64,000 bases of DNA, from positions 1 to 64,000 of the forward strand of contig NZ_JQKX01000021.1 of assembly GCF_000746275.1 (NCBI RefSeq). Reading direction: 5' to 3'. Shown here in pieces: positions 17,710 through 26,782 of this stretch; position 1 is the first letter of the stretch; the number at the start of each line of letters is the position of its first letter. Below the pieces are notes generated by a model. The model was not told where the DNA came from, ran no database searches, and saw nothing but the letters and a program-made list of their open reading frames with translations. This DNA comes from Thermopetrobacter sp. TC1. GTDB taxonomy: Bacteria > Pseudomonadota > Alphaproteobacteria > Rhizobiales > Aestuariivirgaceae. The translations under genes were made by a program, and so were the position numbers.

Positions 17710-18654
17710 TCACCCAACACCGCCCAGTTTCATAGCCAGCCAGATGAACAGGGGCATGGTAAGCGCCGAGGCCATCACCTGCGCCGTCACCGCCGCGGCG
17801 TAATAATCGGTATCGCCGCCCATGGCCCGCGCCAGCATGTAACCGTTGACCGCCGTGGGCACCGCCGCCGTCATCACCAGCACCACAAGCGCCACGCCGG
17901 AAATGCCGAAAACGAAGCCCCAGAACAGCGCAAGGCTCGGCATGCCTACAAGCCGCAGGATGACCGAGGCCGAAACTCCTTTGTGCGCTTTAGCCACCGC
18001 CTGCCAGCTCAAGCCCGCGCCAACGATCAGAAGCGAGATGCCAAGCGCCGCGCGCCCGAGCAGATCAAGCGCCGTCATCACCGGATCGGGCAGACTGATG
18101 CCGGTGAAATGCACAAGCAGGCCAAAGAGAATGGCAAGGATGAAGGGATTGCGCGCAAGCTCGCGCACGATGGAAGCCGGCGTTGGCGGCGTGCGCCCCA
18201 CCGAGATAGCAATGGCCATGACGTTGGCCACGTTCAGATAGGGAATGATCACGGCAAAGGCCACCGCCAGAAGTGCAATGCCGGACGCGCCGATGAGCTT
18301 GTCGATCACGGCCATGGCCAGAAAGCCGTTCCAGCGCGTCACTGTCTGAAACAGGGAGGAAAAGGTGGGTCCGGACATGGACAAGGCCCGGCTGACAGGC
18401 CGCCGCACAAGCCACAACAGCACCGTGGCGCTGATGACCTGCGCCAGCAGCGCATAAGAGAAGCTGGCCAGGGCGGCAAAGTCCAGCTTCGCGCGCGCCA
18501 GGGAAACGATCAGGAGCGCAGGAAACAGGATCCAGTAACAGACGCTCTCCATGCCCCGCCACTGCTCGCGCGGCACAAGCCCGCTCTTGCGCAGGGCAAA
18601 GCCCAGCGCGATGAGCAGCAGCACCGGCACGATGGAAGCGAGAATGCTCAGCAT
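17710..18654 (-). CDS. AEC-family (auxin efflux carrier type) transporter
   Basis: Inner-membrane carrier of the AEC family; bacterial members export or import malate, malonate or other organic acids, and the substrate here is unknown. The 314-residue product is almost entirely hydrophobic with about ten predicted helices; the N-terminal ALGFALRKSGLVPREQW and the ERMESVCYW-like segment GMESVCYWILFPALL match the usual first repeat, and a matching second half follows GISLLIVGAGLSW. Start 18654 is preceded by GGAGGGGCAGGGG, whereas the longer frame to 18708 has no signal. It is oriented towards pyrB but a role in pyrimidine metabolism is not implied. Confidence 0.85.
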   Translation of the reverse strand: MLSILASIVPVLLLIALGFALRKSGLVPREQWRGMESVCYWILFPALLIVSLARAKLDFAALASFSYALLAQVISATVLLWLVRRPVSRALSMSGPTFSSLFQTVTRWNGFLAMAVIDKLIGASGIALLAVAFAVIIPYLNVANVMAIAISVGRTPPTPASIVRELARNPFILAILFGLLVHFTGISLPDPVMTALDLLGRAALGISLLIVGAGLSWQAVAKAHKGVSASVILRLVGMPSLALFWGFVFGISGVALVVLVMTAAVPTAVNGYMLARAMGGDTDYYAAAVTAQVMASALTMPLFIWLAMKLGGVG

Positions 18655-18946
18655 GGCTTGCGCCCCTGCCCCTCCTGATGATCGGAATTGAATGGCACAG
18701 CCTTTCACAGACAGCTATCACGCCTTTTCATGAAACGCATGCATAAGGGCTTTTCCTGCCATGCAAGGCATGGAGCTCTGCCGCCGCATCTCCTATTTCG
18801 TGCAATTTGAGTCAAATGCCCGCCTTGCGTTTCACCGCGGGTTAAGAGGTCTTTGGCATCATGGAAACGGGACGAGACCAACCACCTGCCATGCCTGCAA
18901 AAAGGGGGCAGACGCGTTCGACAGGGAACAACCGGAGACCAGGACG

Positions 18947-19240
18947 ATGAACGTCTATGCACCACGGGCCCATGTGCCGCCACAAGGCCAGGAACGGCGC
19001 AAGACCCCGCGTTATCGCGTCTTGCAGCAAGCCTACATCATCTTCAATGACCGCCGCTCCACGCTGACCTGTCGGGTGCGCGACATCTCCTCCCGCGGCG
19101 CCCGTCTGAAGCTTGCCGAGGTGGCCCTGGTGCCGCATCAGTTTCAGCTCTATTTCCCCATGGACGGGCGGGAGCGGCCCTGCGAGGTGGTCTGGCGCGA
19201 TCCGGGGCAGATCGGCGTGAAGTTCCTTGATGCCGTGTGA
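18947..19240 (+). CDS. Single-domain PilZ protein
   Basis: Small cytoplasmic protein of 97 residues consisting of a PilZ domain, the common receptor fold for cyclic di-GMP. The arginine motif is ERRKTPRYRV at about residues 16-25 and the second motif is DISSRGARL at about 46-54, so both ligand-binding parts are present. Strand-rich remainder EVVWRDPGQIGVKFLD closes the barrel. The ATG at 18947 follows CCAGGACG; the frame upstream of it does not look coding. It is monocistronic: purD is convergent and the shared terminator lies between. The regulated process cannot be told from this context. Confidence 0.88.
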   Translation: MNVYAPRAHVPPQGQERRKTPRYRVLQQAYIIFNDRRSTLTCRVRDISSRGARLKLAEVALVPHQFQLYFPMDGRERPCEVVWRDPGQIGVKFLDAV

Positions 19241-19292
19241 TCCACGGGCATTTTTAAGCACCCATACCGGCTGCGAAAGAACACATGATTGC

Positions 19293-19329
19293 AAAAGGCC
19301 CTGCACGGCATTTTCCGGCAGGGCCTTTT
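19293..19329. terminator. Bidirectional terminator between the PilZ gene and purD
   Basis: A perfect 12-bp stem, AAAAGGCCCTGC (19293-19304) and GCAGGGCCTTTT (19318-19329), around a 13-nt loop. Each strand ends in a T run, so it can stop transcription from both converging genes. Confidence 0.9.
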
Positions 19330-19373
19330 GTCTGTGAGCCGTCAGACGGTGGCTGAGGCGCTTGTCATTCGCT

Positions 19374-20651
19374 TCACAGCCCGCGCTTTATGGCACGCCA
19401 GCCGATGTCACGCCGATAGAAGCCTTCCGGCCAGCGGATCTTCTCCACCGCCGCATAGGCCTTTTTCTGTGCCTCCGCGATGGTGGCGCCAAGGGCGGTG
19501 ACATTCAGCACCCGCCCGCCCACGGCGATGAGGTTTCCGTCCGCATCCCGCTGCGTGCCGGCGTGAAAGACCTTCACGCCCTCCATGGCATCGGCCTCTT
19601 CAACACCCTCGATGACCGAGCCCTTCTCATAGGCGCCGGGATAGCCCCTGGTGGCCATCACCACCGTCAGCGCCGCATCCGGCAACCAGCGCACCGTGCC
19701 CCCGGCGAGATCATGATTCACGGACGCCTCGATGAGATCGACAAGATCGTCATTGAGCCGCATCATCAGCGGCTGACACTCCGGATCGCCGAAGCGCACG
19801 TTGAACTCGATCAGCTTTGGACCGTCCTCGGTGATCATCAAACCGGCATAGAGAACGCCCACATAAGGCGTCTTCGCATCCTGCATGGCCTTCAAAGCGG
19901 GCAGGACAATCTCGTCCATGGTGCGGGCGCACATCGCCTCTGTCATCACCGGCGCCGGCGAATAGGCGCCCATGCCGCCGGTATTGGGCCCGGTATCGCC
20001 ATCATAGGCGCGCTTGTGATCCTGCGCGGTGGCAAGCGGCAATGCCGTTGTCCCATCACAGAGGGCAAAGAAGGAGGCCTCCTCGCCCACAAGCTTTTCC
20101 TCTAAAACCACGCGCGCGCCCGCCGCGCCAAAGGCACCGGAAAAGGCATCGCGAATGGCGCGTTCAGCCGTTTCCATGTCGTCTGCAACGACCACGCCCT
20201 TGCCCGCCGCCAGCCCGTCGGCCTTGACCACAATGGGCGCGCCGGTGCGCTGAAGATGCTCCAGGGCCGCCTCGGCCGAATCGAAGACGGCATAATCGGC
20301 GGTGGGAATGCCATATGTGCGGCAGATCTCCTTGGTGAAGCTCTTTGAGCCCTCAAGCATCGCCGCCTGTTTTTTCGGCCCGAAAACGGCAATGCCCTCC
20401 TCGGCCAGGGCATCGGCAATACCGGCCACCAGCGGCGCCTCCGGCCCCACCACGACGAGGGACACCGCGTTGCGCTTGCAGAAATCGGCCACGGCAGCGA
20501 AGTCATCCGCATTGAGCGAGACGCATTCGGCCTCTTCGCAGATACCGGCATTGCCCGGCGCGGCAAAGAGCGTGCCGATCCGCGGCGAGGCGGCAAGTTT
20601 CCAGGCCAGGGCATGTTCCCGGCCACCGGAACCGATGAGCAGAATATTCAT
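19374..20651 (-). CDS. purD: Phosphoribosylamine-glycine ligase PurD
   Basis: ATP-grasp enzyme that makes glycinamide ribonucleotide in purine synthesis. The 425-residue product starts [20 protein letters not shown], the family signature, and carries [13 protein letters not shown] (ATP-grasp loop), [14 protein letters not shown] and the metal-binding [12 protein letters not shown]. Length matches the family. The frame is open to 20753, but the ATG at 20651 begins exactly at the conserved N-terminus; GGGGAGG lies about 13 nt upstream. It is divergent from xseA with a 217-bp spacer, a frequent arrangement in alphaproteobacteria, and converges on the PilZ gene. Confidence 0.97.
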   Translation of the reverse strand: MNILLIGSGGREHALAWKLAASPRIGTLFAAPGNAGICEEAECVSLNADDFAAVADFCKRNAVSLVVVGPEAPLVAGIADALAEEGIAVFGPKKQAAMLEGSKSFTKEICRTYGIPTADYAVFDSAEAALEHLQRTGAPIVVKADGLAAGKGVVVADDMETAERAIRDAFSGAFGAAGARVVLEEKLVGEEASFFALCDGTTALPLATAQDHKRAYDGDTGPNTGGMGAYSPAPVMTEAMCARTMDEIVLPALKAMQDAKTPYVGVLYAGLMITEDGPKLIEFNVRFGDPECQPLMMRLNDDLVDLIEASVNHDLAGGTVRWLPDAALTVVMATRGYPGAYEKGSVIEGVEEADAMEGVKVFHAGTQRDADGNLIAVGGRVLNVTALGATIAEAQKKAYAAVEKIRWPEGFYRRDIGWRAIKRGL

Positions 20652-20868
20652 GGCTGACACCAAGCCTCCCCGGATACCAATTGGCCCTGCACCGCGCCCC
20701 TGCAGCACCGTTTCCGACCGAGGCGCTTTTTTTCCGTTCATGGAAAGAGGCACGGGCAGGCCTGTCCCTTCCGGCCGGCACTATGATACATTCGCAGCAA
20801 ACCAGGCAAGGGCCGAAAGGACCCGACTCCCTAACGCCTCTTAAAAAAACGACCGGAAAGAACGCTCC

Positions 20869-22632
20869 ATGGCCGATACGCCCCGCATCGATCCGATCAC
20901 CGGCGAGATACTCGAGGATGAGACACCAGACGCCAGCTCAGCGAACACACGCAACGAACGGCAGAGCCTTCTCGCCGAGCCGCCTGCTGAATCCATGATG
21001 CCGGCGCCGGCAATGATGCAGGCCGCCGCGGAGCCCCTGCCGCGGGTGGGCAATGTGGTGGAATACACCGTTTCCGACATTTCCAACGCCATTCGCCGCA
21101 CCATGGAGGACACCTTCGGCCATGTGCGCGTGCGCGGCGAGGTGGGGCGGGTTTCACGGCCGTCCTCGGGCCATGTCTATCTCGATCTGAAGGACGACAA
21201 GGCGGTTCTTGCCTGTGTCATGTGGCGCTCCACGGCGCGGCGCCAGAGCTTTCAGCCGGAACAGGGGCTGGAAGTGGTCGTCACCGGCCGCATCACCACC
21301 TATCCGGGCCAGTCCAAGTATCAGCTCATTATCGAGACCATCGAACCCGCCGGCATCGGCGCCCTCATGGCCCTCTTGGAGGAGCGCAAGAAGAAGCTGG
21401 CCGCGGAAGGGCTGTTTGATGCCTCGCGCAAGAAGCCCCTGCCCTTCCTGCCGCGGATCATCGGCGTGGTCACCTCGCCCACCGGGGCGGTGATCCGCGA
21501 CATCTTGCACCGGCTGGCCGATCGTTTTCCGCGCCGTGTCCTCGTCTGGCCCGTGCGCGTTCAGGGCGAGACCTGTGCTGAGGAAGTGGCACAGGCGATT
21601 GCCGGATTCAACGCGCTGAGCAGGAACGGCCCCGTGCCGCGCCCCGATCTCATCATCGTCGCCCGCGGCGGCGGCTCTTTGGAAGACCTGTGGGGGTTCA
21701 ACGAGGAAATCGTGGTGCGCGCGGCAGCGGCGTCCGAAATCCCGCTGATTTCCGCCGTGGGGCATGAGACCGACTGGACCCTGATCGATCTCGCCGCGGA
21801 CTGGCGCGCCCCCACGCCAACGGCGGCGGCGGAAAAGGCCGTGCCGGTGCGGGCGGAGCTTCTCGCCTGGGTGCAGGAGGCCGGTGCCCGCCTGCTCAGA
21901 AGCGTGCGCCATGGCATTGATCATCGCCGGCAGAGGCTTCTGGCCGCCGCCCGCGCGCTGCCGCGGCCGGAGGACATTCTCGCCATGGCCCGCCAGCACC
22001 TGGATCATGCCGGCATGCGCCTGCACGCAGCCTTGCATGCCCGTTTGCAGGGGCTGCATGTGCGGCTTGCCCGCACCTTATCGCGACTGCATCCGCGCCT
22101 TGTGCAAAGGCGCATCGCCGAAGCCCGCCAGATCCTGCAGAAGCGGGAGCATATGCTGATCCTCGCCCTGCGGCGCAGAACGGAGAAAGAGCGCCTGCGC
22201 CTGATGCATGCCGCCGGCGCCATCAAGCCCCATCTGCTCACCACCGCCCTTTCCCATCGCCGCGAGCGCCTGCAGGCCGTGCACCAGCGCCTGCATCAGG
22301 CCGCCAGGGCCCGCCTCGATGCCGAAAAGCACCAGCTTGCCCATGTTGCACGGCTGCTTGTTTCGCTATCGCATCAGTCCGTTCTTGCGCGCGGTTTTGC
22401 GCTGGTGCGCCATGGCAAGGACGGGCATGTGCTCCGGCATGCCCGCGACATTACGGAAGGCATGCCGCTTCATCTTCAGTTCTCTGATGGCACGATCCCG
22501 GCCATTGCCGGCAGCGGCGGAAAACAGCGCGCCTCTTCACCCTCTTCGTCCGGGGCGGAGGCTTCAAGACCAAAGCGCCCTTCCCGCCGCCGCGGCAGGG
22601 GGGATGACGATGCCCAGGGCTCGCTCTTCTGA
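20869..22632 (+). CDS. xseA: Exodeoxyribonuclease VII large subunit
   Basis: Catalytic subunit of the exonuclease that degrades single-stranded DNA to oligonucleotides together with XseB. The 587-residue product has an N-terminal OB-fold domain (VEYTVSDISNAIRRTMED, then VRVRGEVGRVSRPSSGHVY), the central nuclease region with GVVTSPTGAVIRDILHR, RGGGSLEDLWGFNEE and SAVGHETDWTLIDLAADWRAPTPTAAAE, and a long helical, coiled-coil-like tail rich in Arg, His and Leu. A basic, low-complexity end follows. The leader of about 55 residues before the OB fold is longer than usual. No xseB is adjacent. A GC-rich inverted repeat follows the stop. Confidence 0.96.
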   Translation: MADTPRIDPITGEILEDETPDASSANTRNERQSLLAEPPAESMMPAPAMMQAAAEPLPRVGNVVEYTVSDISNAIRRTMEDTFGHVRVRGEVGRVSRPSSGHVYLDLKDDKAVLACVMWRSTARRQSFQPEQGLEVVVTGRITTYPGQSKYQLIIETIEPAGIGALMALLEERKKKLAAEGLFDASRKKPLPFLPRIIGVVTSPTGAVIRDILHRLADRFPRRVLVWPVRVQGETCAEEVAQAIAGFNALSRNGPVPRPDLIIVARGGGSLEDLWGFNEEIVVRAAAASEIPLISAVGHETDWTLIDLAADWRAPTPTAAAEKAVPVRAELLAWVQEAGARLLRSVRHGIDHRRQRLLAAARALPRPEDILAMARQHLDHAGMRLHAALHARLQGLHVRLARTLSRLHPRLVQRRIAEARQILQKREHMLILALRRRTEKERLRLMHAAGAIKPHLLTTALSHRRERLQAVHQRLHQAARARLDAEKHQLAHVARLLVSLSHQSVLARGFALVRHGKDGHVLRHARDITEGMPLHLQFSDGTIPAIAGSGGKQRASSPSSSGAEASRPKRPSRRRGRGDDDAQGSLF

Positions 22633-22649
22633 TCGTCCGCGGCCTTTTA

Positions 22650-22720
22650 CGGTGAAATCGCCCCGCGCCCCCGCCCAGGCCCTTGTCTCATAATTTGGGG
22701 GTTGGGTGGGGCGCGGGGCG
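22650..22720. repeat. GC-rich repeat downstream of xseA (family 3, copy 1)
   Basis: CGCCCCGCGCCCC at 22659-22671 and its exact reverse complement at 22708-22720 form a 13-bp stem with a 36-nt loop. The part 22650-22686 reappears, inverted and with one mismatch in 37, at 33833-33869 downstream of livM. It may act as a terminator-like hairpin for xseA, but there is no T-tract. Confidence 0.7.
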
Positions 22721-22793
22721 GTGGGTGGTTCATGATGCAGGTGGGTATAAGGAAGCGCTTGGCAAACACGACGCCCCGCTCTATCAAGAGGCC

Positions 22794-23027
22794 ATGGACA
22801 AAAGAAACGACATGACCGCCACTGTTTTGGGCAAGGAAGCGAAGGTACGGTTCCTGGATGCGGATTTTGACATCCTCGAACAGGGAGACTTCGTGCGCTG
22901 CGCCGTCACCGGCCGGCCCATTCCCTTAAAAACGCTGCGCTACTGGTCGGTGGAGCGGCAGGAAGCCTATGCCTCTGCCGAAATCGCCCTGAAACGCCAT
23001 CAGGAGCTCAAGGCCAAGAAAGGCTGA
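22794..23027 (+). CDS. DUF2093 domain protein
   Basis: Small conserved alphaproteobacterial protein of unknown function, 77 residues. The diagnostic stretch is VRFLDADFDILEQGDFVRCAVTGRPIPL followed by LRYWSVERQEAYAS, which is the DUF2093 pattern; the AVTGRPI segment with one Cys resembles a small metal-binding knuckle but has too few ligands to claim that. Start is uncertain between ATG 22794, with AGAG before it, and ATG 22812. The frame upstream to 22683 is a translation of the GC-rich repeat and is not coding. It lies 161 bp after xseA and is followed by a terminator. Confidence 0.8.
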   Translation: MDKRNDMTATVLGKEAKVRFLDADFDILEQGDFVRCAVTGRPIPLKTLRYWSVERQEAYASAEIALKRHQELKAKKG

Positions 23028-23087
23028 GCAGCTTTCCCTTTCTGTATTTCATCTGTTGTATCCGGGTTGCTGCCGGACAGCAAAAGG

Positions 23088-23119
23088 AAAGAGCGGTCCG
23101 CCGGCGCGAACCGCTCTTT
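23088..23119. terminator. Bidirectional terminator
   Basis: A 10-bp perfect stem AAAGAGCGGT (23088-23097) and ACCGCTCTTT (23110-23119) with a 12-nt loop, lying between the convergent DUF2093 gene and the flavoprotein gene that ends at 23159. Confidence 0.8.
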
Positions 23120-23158
23120 GCGGGATTTCAGCCTTTTGCGGCGAAGCGCCGCAAACTT

Positions 23159-24670
23159 TTAAGCGGCCTTGACCTTGCGCGGCACCTCGCGCTCGGACTT
23201 CAGCGCCGCCACCTCGCCCTCGGTCAGCTCCTCGTGATACTGGGCGTCCTCATTCACGTTCCACACATCATAGAGCTTCTCGCCGGCCAGGATGTTGCGC
23301 ACGGTGAGCATGGCCGTCATCATGGCGTGATCCTGATTGTTGTACTTGTGCATGCCGTTGCGGCCGATGAGATGCAGCGTCGGATAATGCATCTCCAGAT
23401 CGCGCCGGATCATCTCCATGTGCTTCTTGTAGTCGTCGTCATAGACGGGATAGGCCTTGGGCTGACGCACCACGGCCGCATCCACCACATCCTGCGCCCG
23501 GGCCAGGCCCACCTGCTCGATCTCCTTCTTGGCCAGCTCGATGAGCTCTTCATCCTTCATCGACCATAAGCCGTCGCCTTCAAAGCAGAAGTATTCGAGG
23601 CCCAGACAGTTCATGCCCTCTTCCGGCACCAGCTCCGGCGACCAGGAGCGGAAGTTCTGCACCCGGCCCACCTTTACGTTGGGATCGTGAATGTAGATCC
23701 AGTTGTCCGGAAAGTCCTTGGTGTCCTTCACGATGAGCGCGACGGTGAGGAAGTCGCGATACTTCAGCTCGCGCGCATGCAGGCGCGAGATCGGCGAGGG
23801 ACGGATGGAATCCATCAGCTCCCGCACCGGCGCGGTGGAGATCACATGTCGCGCGGTGAACTGCCGCTCCTCGCCCGTTTTCACATCACGCACCGTCACC
23901 GTCCAGATCCCGGCATCGGCATCCCAGCTCATGCGCACGAATTCCTGCCCCATGAGAATGCGGCCGCCGCGCGCCTTCACCTTCTCGGCCGCGGCCTCCC
24001 ACATCATGCCGGGGCCCTTGCGCGGATACTGGAAGGAATCGATCAGGGTCTTGATCACCTCGCCGTTCTTGTCGCGCGCCTTTACGCCGAAGGAATTGGC
24101 AATGGCGTTCTTCACCGCCGAGGTGAGAGACAGGCCCTTGATGCGCTGGGCTGCCCAGTCGGCGGAAATCTCGTCACAGGACATGCCCCAGACCTTCTCG
24201 GTGTAGGTCTTGAAGAAGATGCGGAACAGCCGCTCGCCAAACTGGTTGCGCACCCATTCATGGAAGGTCTTGGGCTCGCGGATGGGAAAGGCGCGCGCCC
24301 AGGCATAGGACATCACGCACAAGGCGGATTCGATCAGGCCGAGGTTCTTGAGCGCCTCAAAGGCCTTCAGCGGATAGGAATAGAACTTGCCCTTGTAATA
24401 GATGCGAGACAGACGCGGACGGGTGATGAAATCCTGCGGCAGGATCTCCTTCCACAGATCCACCACCTCCTGCGACTTGGAAAAGAAGCGGTGCCCGCCG
24501 ATGTCGAAAAGATAGCCGTTGTAGTTGACCGTGCGGGAGATGCCGCCCACGTACTGCGGATCCTTCTCCGCCACGATCACCGACGGATTGTGCTTGGTGA
24601 ATTCATAGGCCGCCGTCAGACCCGCCGGGCCGGCACCGATGATGAACAGTTCCGCATCCACCTTTTTCAT
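23159..24670 (-). CDS. NAD(P)/FAD-dependent oxidoreductase, UDP-galactopyranose mutase/protoporphyrinogen oxidase-like
   Basis: Flavoprotein of 503 residues whose substrate is unknown. The N-terminus [20 protein letters not shown] is a complete FAD-binding motif and is followed by [25 protein letters not shown], the glycine-rich segment shared with UDP-galactopyranose mutases and amine-oxidase-like enzymes. The C-terminal [19 protein letters not shown] closes the FAD site. Start 24670 has GGAGAGAGCG upstream, while the frame to 24889 lacks a signal. GtrA lies 91 bp upstream on the same strand. That pairing suggests a role in sugar or polyprenyl-linked glycan metabolism at the membrane, which is inference. 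Confidence 0.82.
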   Translation of the reverse strand: MKKVDAELFIIGAGPAGLTAAYEFTKHNPSVIVAEKDPQYVGGISRTVNYNGYLFDIGGHRFFSKSQEVVDLWKEILPQDFITRPRLSRIYYKGKFYSYPLKAFEALKNLGLIESALCVMSYAWARAFPIREPKTFHEWVRNQFGERLFRIFFKTYTEKVWGMSCDEISADWAAQRIKGLSLTSAVKNAIANSFGVKARDKNGEVIKTLIDSFQYPRKGPGMMWEAAAEKVKARGGRILMGQEFVRMSWDADAGIWTVTVRDVKTGEERQFTARHVISTAPVRELMDSIRPSPISRLHARELKYRDFLTVALIVKDTKDFPDNWIYIHDPNVKVGRVQNFRSWSPELVPEEGMNCLGLEYFCFEGDGLWSMKDEELIELAKKEIEQVGLARAQDVVDAAVVRQPKAYPVYDDDYKKHMEMIRRDLEMHYPTLHLIGRNGMHKYNNQDHAMMTAMLTVRNILAGEKLYDVWNVNEDAQYHEELTEGEVAALKSEREVPRKVKAA

Positions 24671-24761
24671 CGCTCTCTCCGGTAATGGTGTGAAACCCGT
24701 TTTTTCGTCCTTGAGAATCCGCTGTGTCTTCTTTTCCGTTGCTGGCTTCGCCTTGCCTTCA

Positions 24762-25223
24762 TCAGGCTTCGCTGCGCACCGTCTTCGGCGCAAAGGAAAA
24801 CAGGCTGTGGCCGGTGTAGGAAAAGATGGTGGCAACCCCTGCCCCGAACAGGATGGCCAGGCTCTTGTGATCGGAAAGCGGCCCGGCAATCAGCAAGGCA
24901 AAAGTGACATAGTTCACGCCCTGCGCCACAAGGGTGACCAGAACATAGCGCAGCCCCTCTTCGGCCTGCCGGCGGCCACTGGCGCCAAAGGTGAAACGCC
25001 GGTTCAGCTGCCAGGTGAGCACCGTGGCCACTGCCAACGAGATGAACCGTGCCACATAAGGGTGCAGGCCGGCCGTGGCCATGAGATGAAAAACGGCCAT
25101 GTCCGTGGCCAGCCCGGCCAAACCGACCATCAGAAAACGCATCAGCGGCCGCAGCCGCTCGCTGATGAACAGGCCATCCACCGATTGTGGCAAGCGTTTC
25201 ATCTGCACATTGTTTTTCTGCAT
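24762..25223 (-). CDS. GtrA family membrane protein
   Basis: Small inner-membrane protein of 153 residues with four predicted helices: residues about 29-48, 56-75, 93-113 and 120-143. The [20 protein letters not shown] start, the [10 protein letters not shown] loop after helix 2 and the final [10 protein letters not shown] match GtrA. Family members are thought to move or help move polyprenyl-linked sugars across the membrane. The start is uncertain between 25223 and an internal ATG eight codons later. The flavoprotein gene follows on the same strand and is probably cotranscribed; the upstream terminator at 25338 separates it from DUF3126. Confidence 0.85.
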   Translation of the reverse strand: MQKNNVQMKRLPQSVDGLFISERLRPLMRFLMVGLAGLATDMAVFHLMATAGLHPYVARFISLAVATVLTWQLNRRFTFGASGRRQAEEGLRYVLVTLVAQGVNYVTFALLIAGPLSDHKSLAILFGAGVATIFSYTGHSLFSFAPKTVRSEA

Positions 25224-25337
25224 GAACTCAACGCTCTTTCGAATCCGTCCCCTAAAGTGATGGGCTGATCCTAGAAGGAAAAACTGAAAAACCCGTTACG
25301 CGCGTGTCGATAAAATTTTCCGCACCTGCATGAAGAA

Positions 25338-25359
25338 AGGCCCCCGAAAACGGGGGCCT
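25338..25359 (-). terminator. Terminator of the DUF3126 gene
   Basis: AGGCCCCCG (25338-25346), AAAA loop, CGGGGGCCT (25351-25359). Read on the - strand it is followed by TTTCTTCA, a T-rich tail, so it stops transcription coming from the DUF3126-cysE side before gtrA. Confidence 0.85.
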
Positions 25360-25446
25360 GCTGTCTCTGTCATTTTGATCTCGAAGGGCCGACAGCCAAC
25401 AGAAGCCATCGGACCAATGTCCGTTTTCATCCCAGTGGCCGTCAGA

Positions 25447-25668
25447 TCAGGCCTCTTCCTCGAGATCATAGTCGAGAATGGCCATCTGGAAGTTGTAGCA
25501 GATGTCGTTGGGGTCTTCGTCGTCCTTGAAGATCACGCCGATGAACTCGTCACCGATGTAGATTTCCGCCGAATCGTCCTTCTTAGGACGCGGACGCACT
25601 TCCAGTTCCGGCAGCTTGAATTTCTTCTTCAGATAGCGGTTGAGTTTGGCGATTTCATCCGGTGTCAC
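25447..25668 (-). CDS. DUF3126 family protein
   Basis: Small acidic cytoplasmic protein of 73 residues and unknown function, confined mostly to alphaproteobacteria. The pattern VRPRPKKDDSAEIYIGDEFIGVIF followed by an acidic DDEDPND and NFQMAILDYDL is the DUF3126 domain in full. It uses a GTG start at 25668 with AGGAAAGGGG upstream. It lies downstream of cysE on the same strand, 163 bp apart, a neighbourhood seen in other alphaproteobacteria as far as I recall. A strong terminator follows. Confidence 0.85.
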   Translation of the reverse strand: MTPDEIAKLNRYLKKKFKLPELEVRPRPKKDDSAEIYIGDEFIGVIFKDDEDPNDICYNFQMAILDYDLEEEA

Positions 25669-25831
25669 GGCTGAGCCACCCCTTTCCTGATCATTGTGTC
25701 ATTGTTCCTGCGCAGCGAAACGGCAATCGGCCCTGCGGCCGGCACCGTGTCGTGACTAGGGAAGTAGCCCCTGCGAAGGGTTGTGACAAGGCCGCCTTTG
25801 CGCGGTGGCGCATAAAAAAGCTTTAGAAGGG

Positions 25832-26680
25832 TCAGTCATCCACGCCCTCGATCTTGTGATCCATGACCGTGGCCGGCGGCACATCATCACATCCCGTGGG
25901 ACCGACAATCCTTGCCGGCACGCCCGCCACCGTCACCTTGGGCGGTACATCCTTCAGCACCACCGAGCCCGCCGCCACCTTGGCGCAGCGGCCCACCTCG
26001 ATATTGCCGAGCACCTTGCAGCCGGCGCCAAGCAGCACGCCCTCCCGGATCTTTGGATGCCGGTCGCCCTCCTCCTTGCCGGTGCCGCCCAGGGTCACGT
26101 CCTGCAGGATGGAGACATTGTCCTCCACCACCGCCGTTTCGCCGATGACGATGGCATGCGCGTGATCGATCATGATGCCCTTGCCGATGCGGGCGGCGGG
26201 ATGAATGTCCACGGAAAAAACCTGTGAGGCACGGCTTTGCAGGAAAAGGGCGAAATCCTTCCGGCCCATCGTCCACAGGGCATGGGCCAGCCGGTGCGCC
26301 TGCAAGGCCTGAAAGCCCTTGAAATAGAGAAACGGCTCGATATAGCGCTCGCAGGCCGGATCGCGCTCATAAACGGCGAGGATATCCGCCCGCGCCGCCT
26401 GCCCGATTTCCGGATCCATTTCCAGCGCATCGGAATAGGCCTGAATGATGAGCTCGGCGTTGATGTCATGATTGGCCAGGGTCATGGCCAGCCTGTGCCC
26501 GATGGCCTGCCCGAAGCGCCGGTGATTGAGCACCGCCGCATAGATGAACCCGCCCAGGGATGGATCGTTGGTGATAATCTCCCGCGCCTCGCGCCTGATC
26601 TGACGCCAGACGGGATCAAGGTGCTGCTCCGCTTCCGTTTCCCGCTCCAGCCAGCCGTTTTCTGCCGCCTTAGCGTTCAT
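25832..26680 (-). CDS. cysE: Serine O-acetyltransferase
   Basis: Makes O-acetylserine from serine and acetyl-CoA, the carbon skeleton for cysteine. The 282-residue product has an N-terminal helical domain (to about residue 160) and a C-terminal left-handed beta-helix of hexapeptide repeats beginning DIHPAARIGKGIMIDHAHAIVIGE, with the catalytic His/Asp pair in MIDHAH. GGTGKEEGDRHPKIREGVLLGAG is the usual active-site loop. The tail DVPPATVMDHKIEGVDD ends the protein. GGAG precedes ATG 26680. It is divergent from the crotonase-fold gene with a 102-bp spacer. Confidence 0.96.
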   Translation of the reverse strand: MNAKAAENGWLERETEAEQHLDPVWRQIRREAREIITNDPSLGGFIYAAVLNHRRFGQAIGHRLAMTLANHDINAELIIQAYSDALEMDPEIGQAARADILAVYERDPACERYIEPFLYFKGFQALQAHRLAHALWTMGRKDFALFLQSRASQVFSVDIHPAARIGKGIMIDHAHAIVIGETAVVEDNVSILQDVTLGGTGKEEGDRHPKIREGVLLGAGCKVLGNIEVGRCAKVAAGSVVLKDVPPKVTVAGVPARIVGPTGCDDVPPATVMDHKIEGVDD

Positions 26681-26782
26681 GGCTCCGTTCCGTCGTTCCC
26701 TGTTTCTGTTTGCGTCCTCTCAGGCCGAGGTGTCATGCCAAAGTATGCACCGAAAAGAAGCCCCCGGCCATTGTCAAGGCCC

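Noticed and set aside
17572-18678. + strand frame opposite the AEC transporter
   Set aside because: Its translation is Arg/His/Gly/Gln-rich with no family features; the - strand gene is clear.
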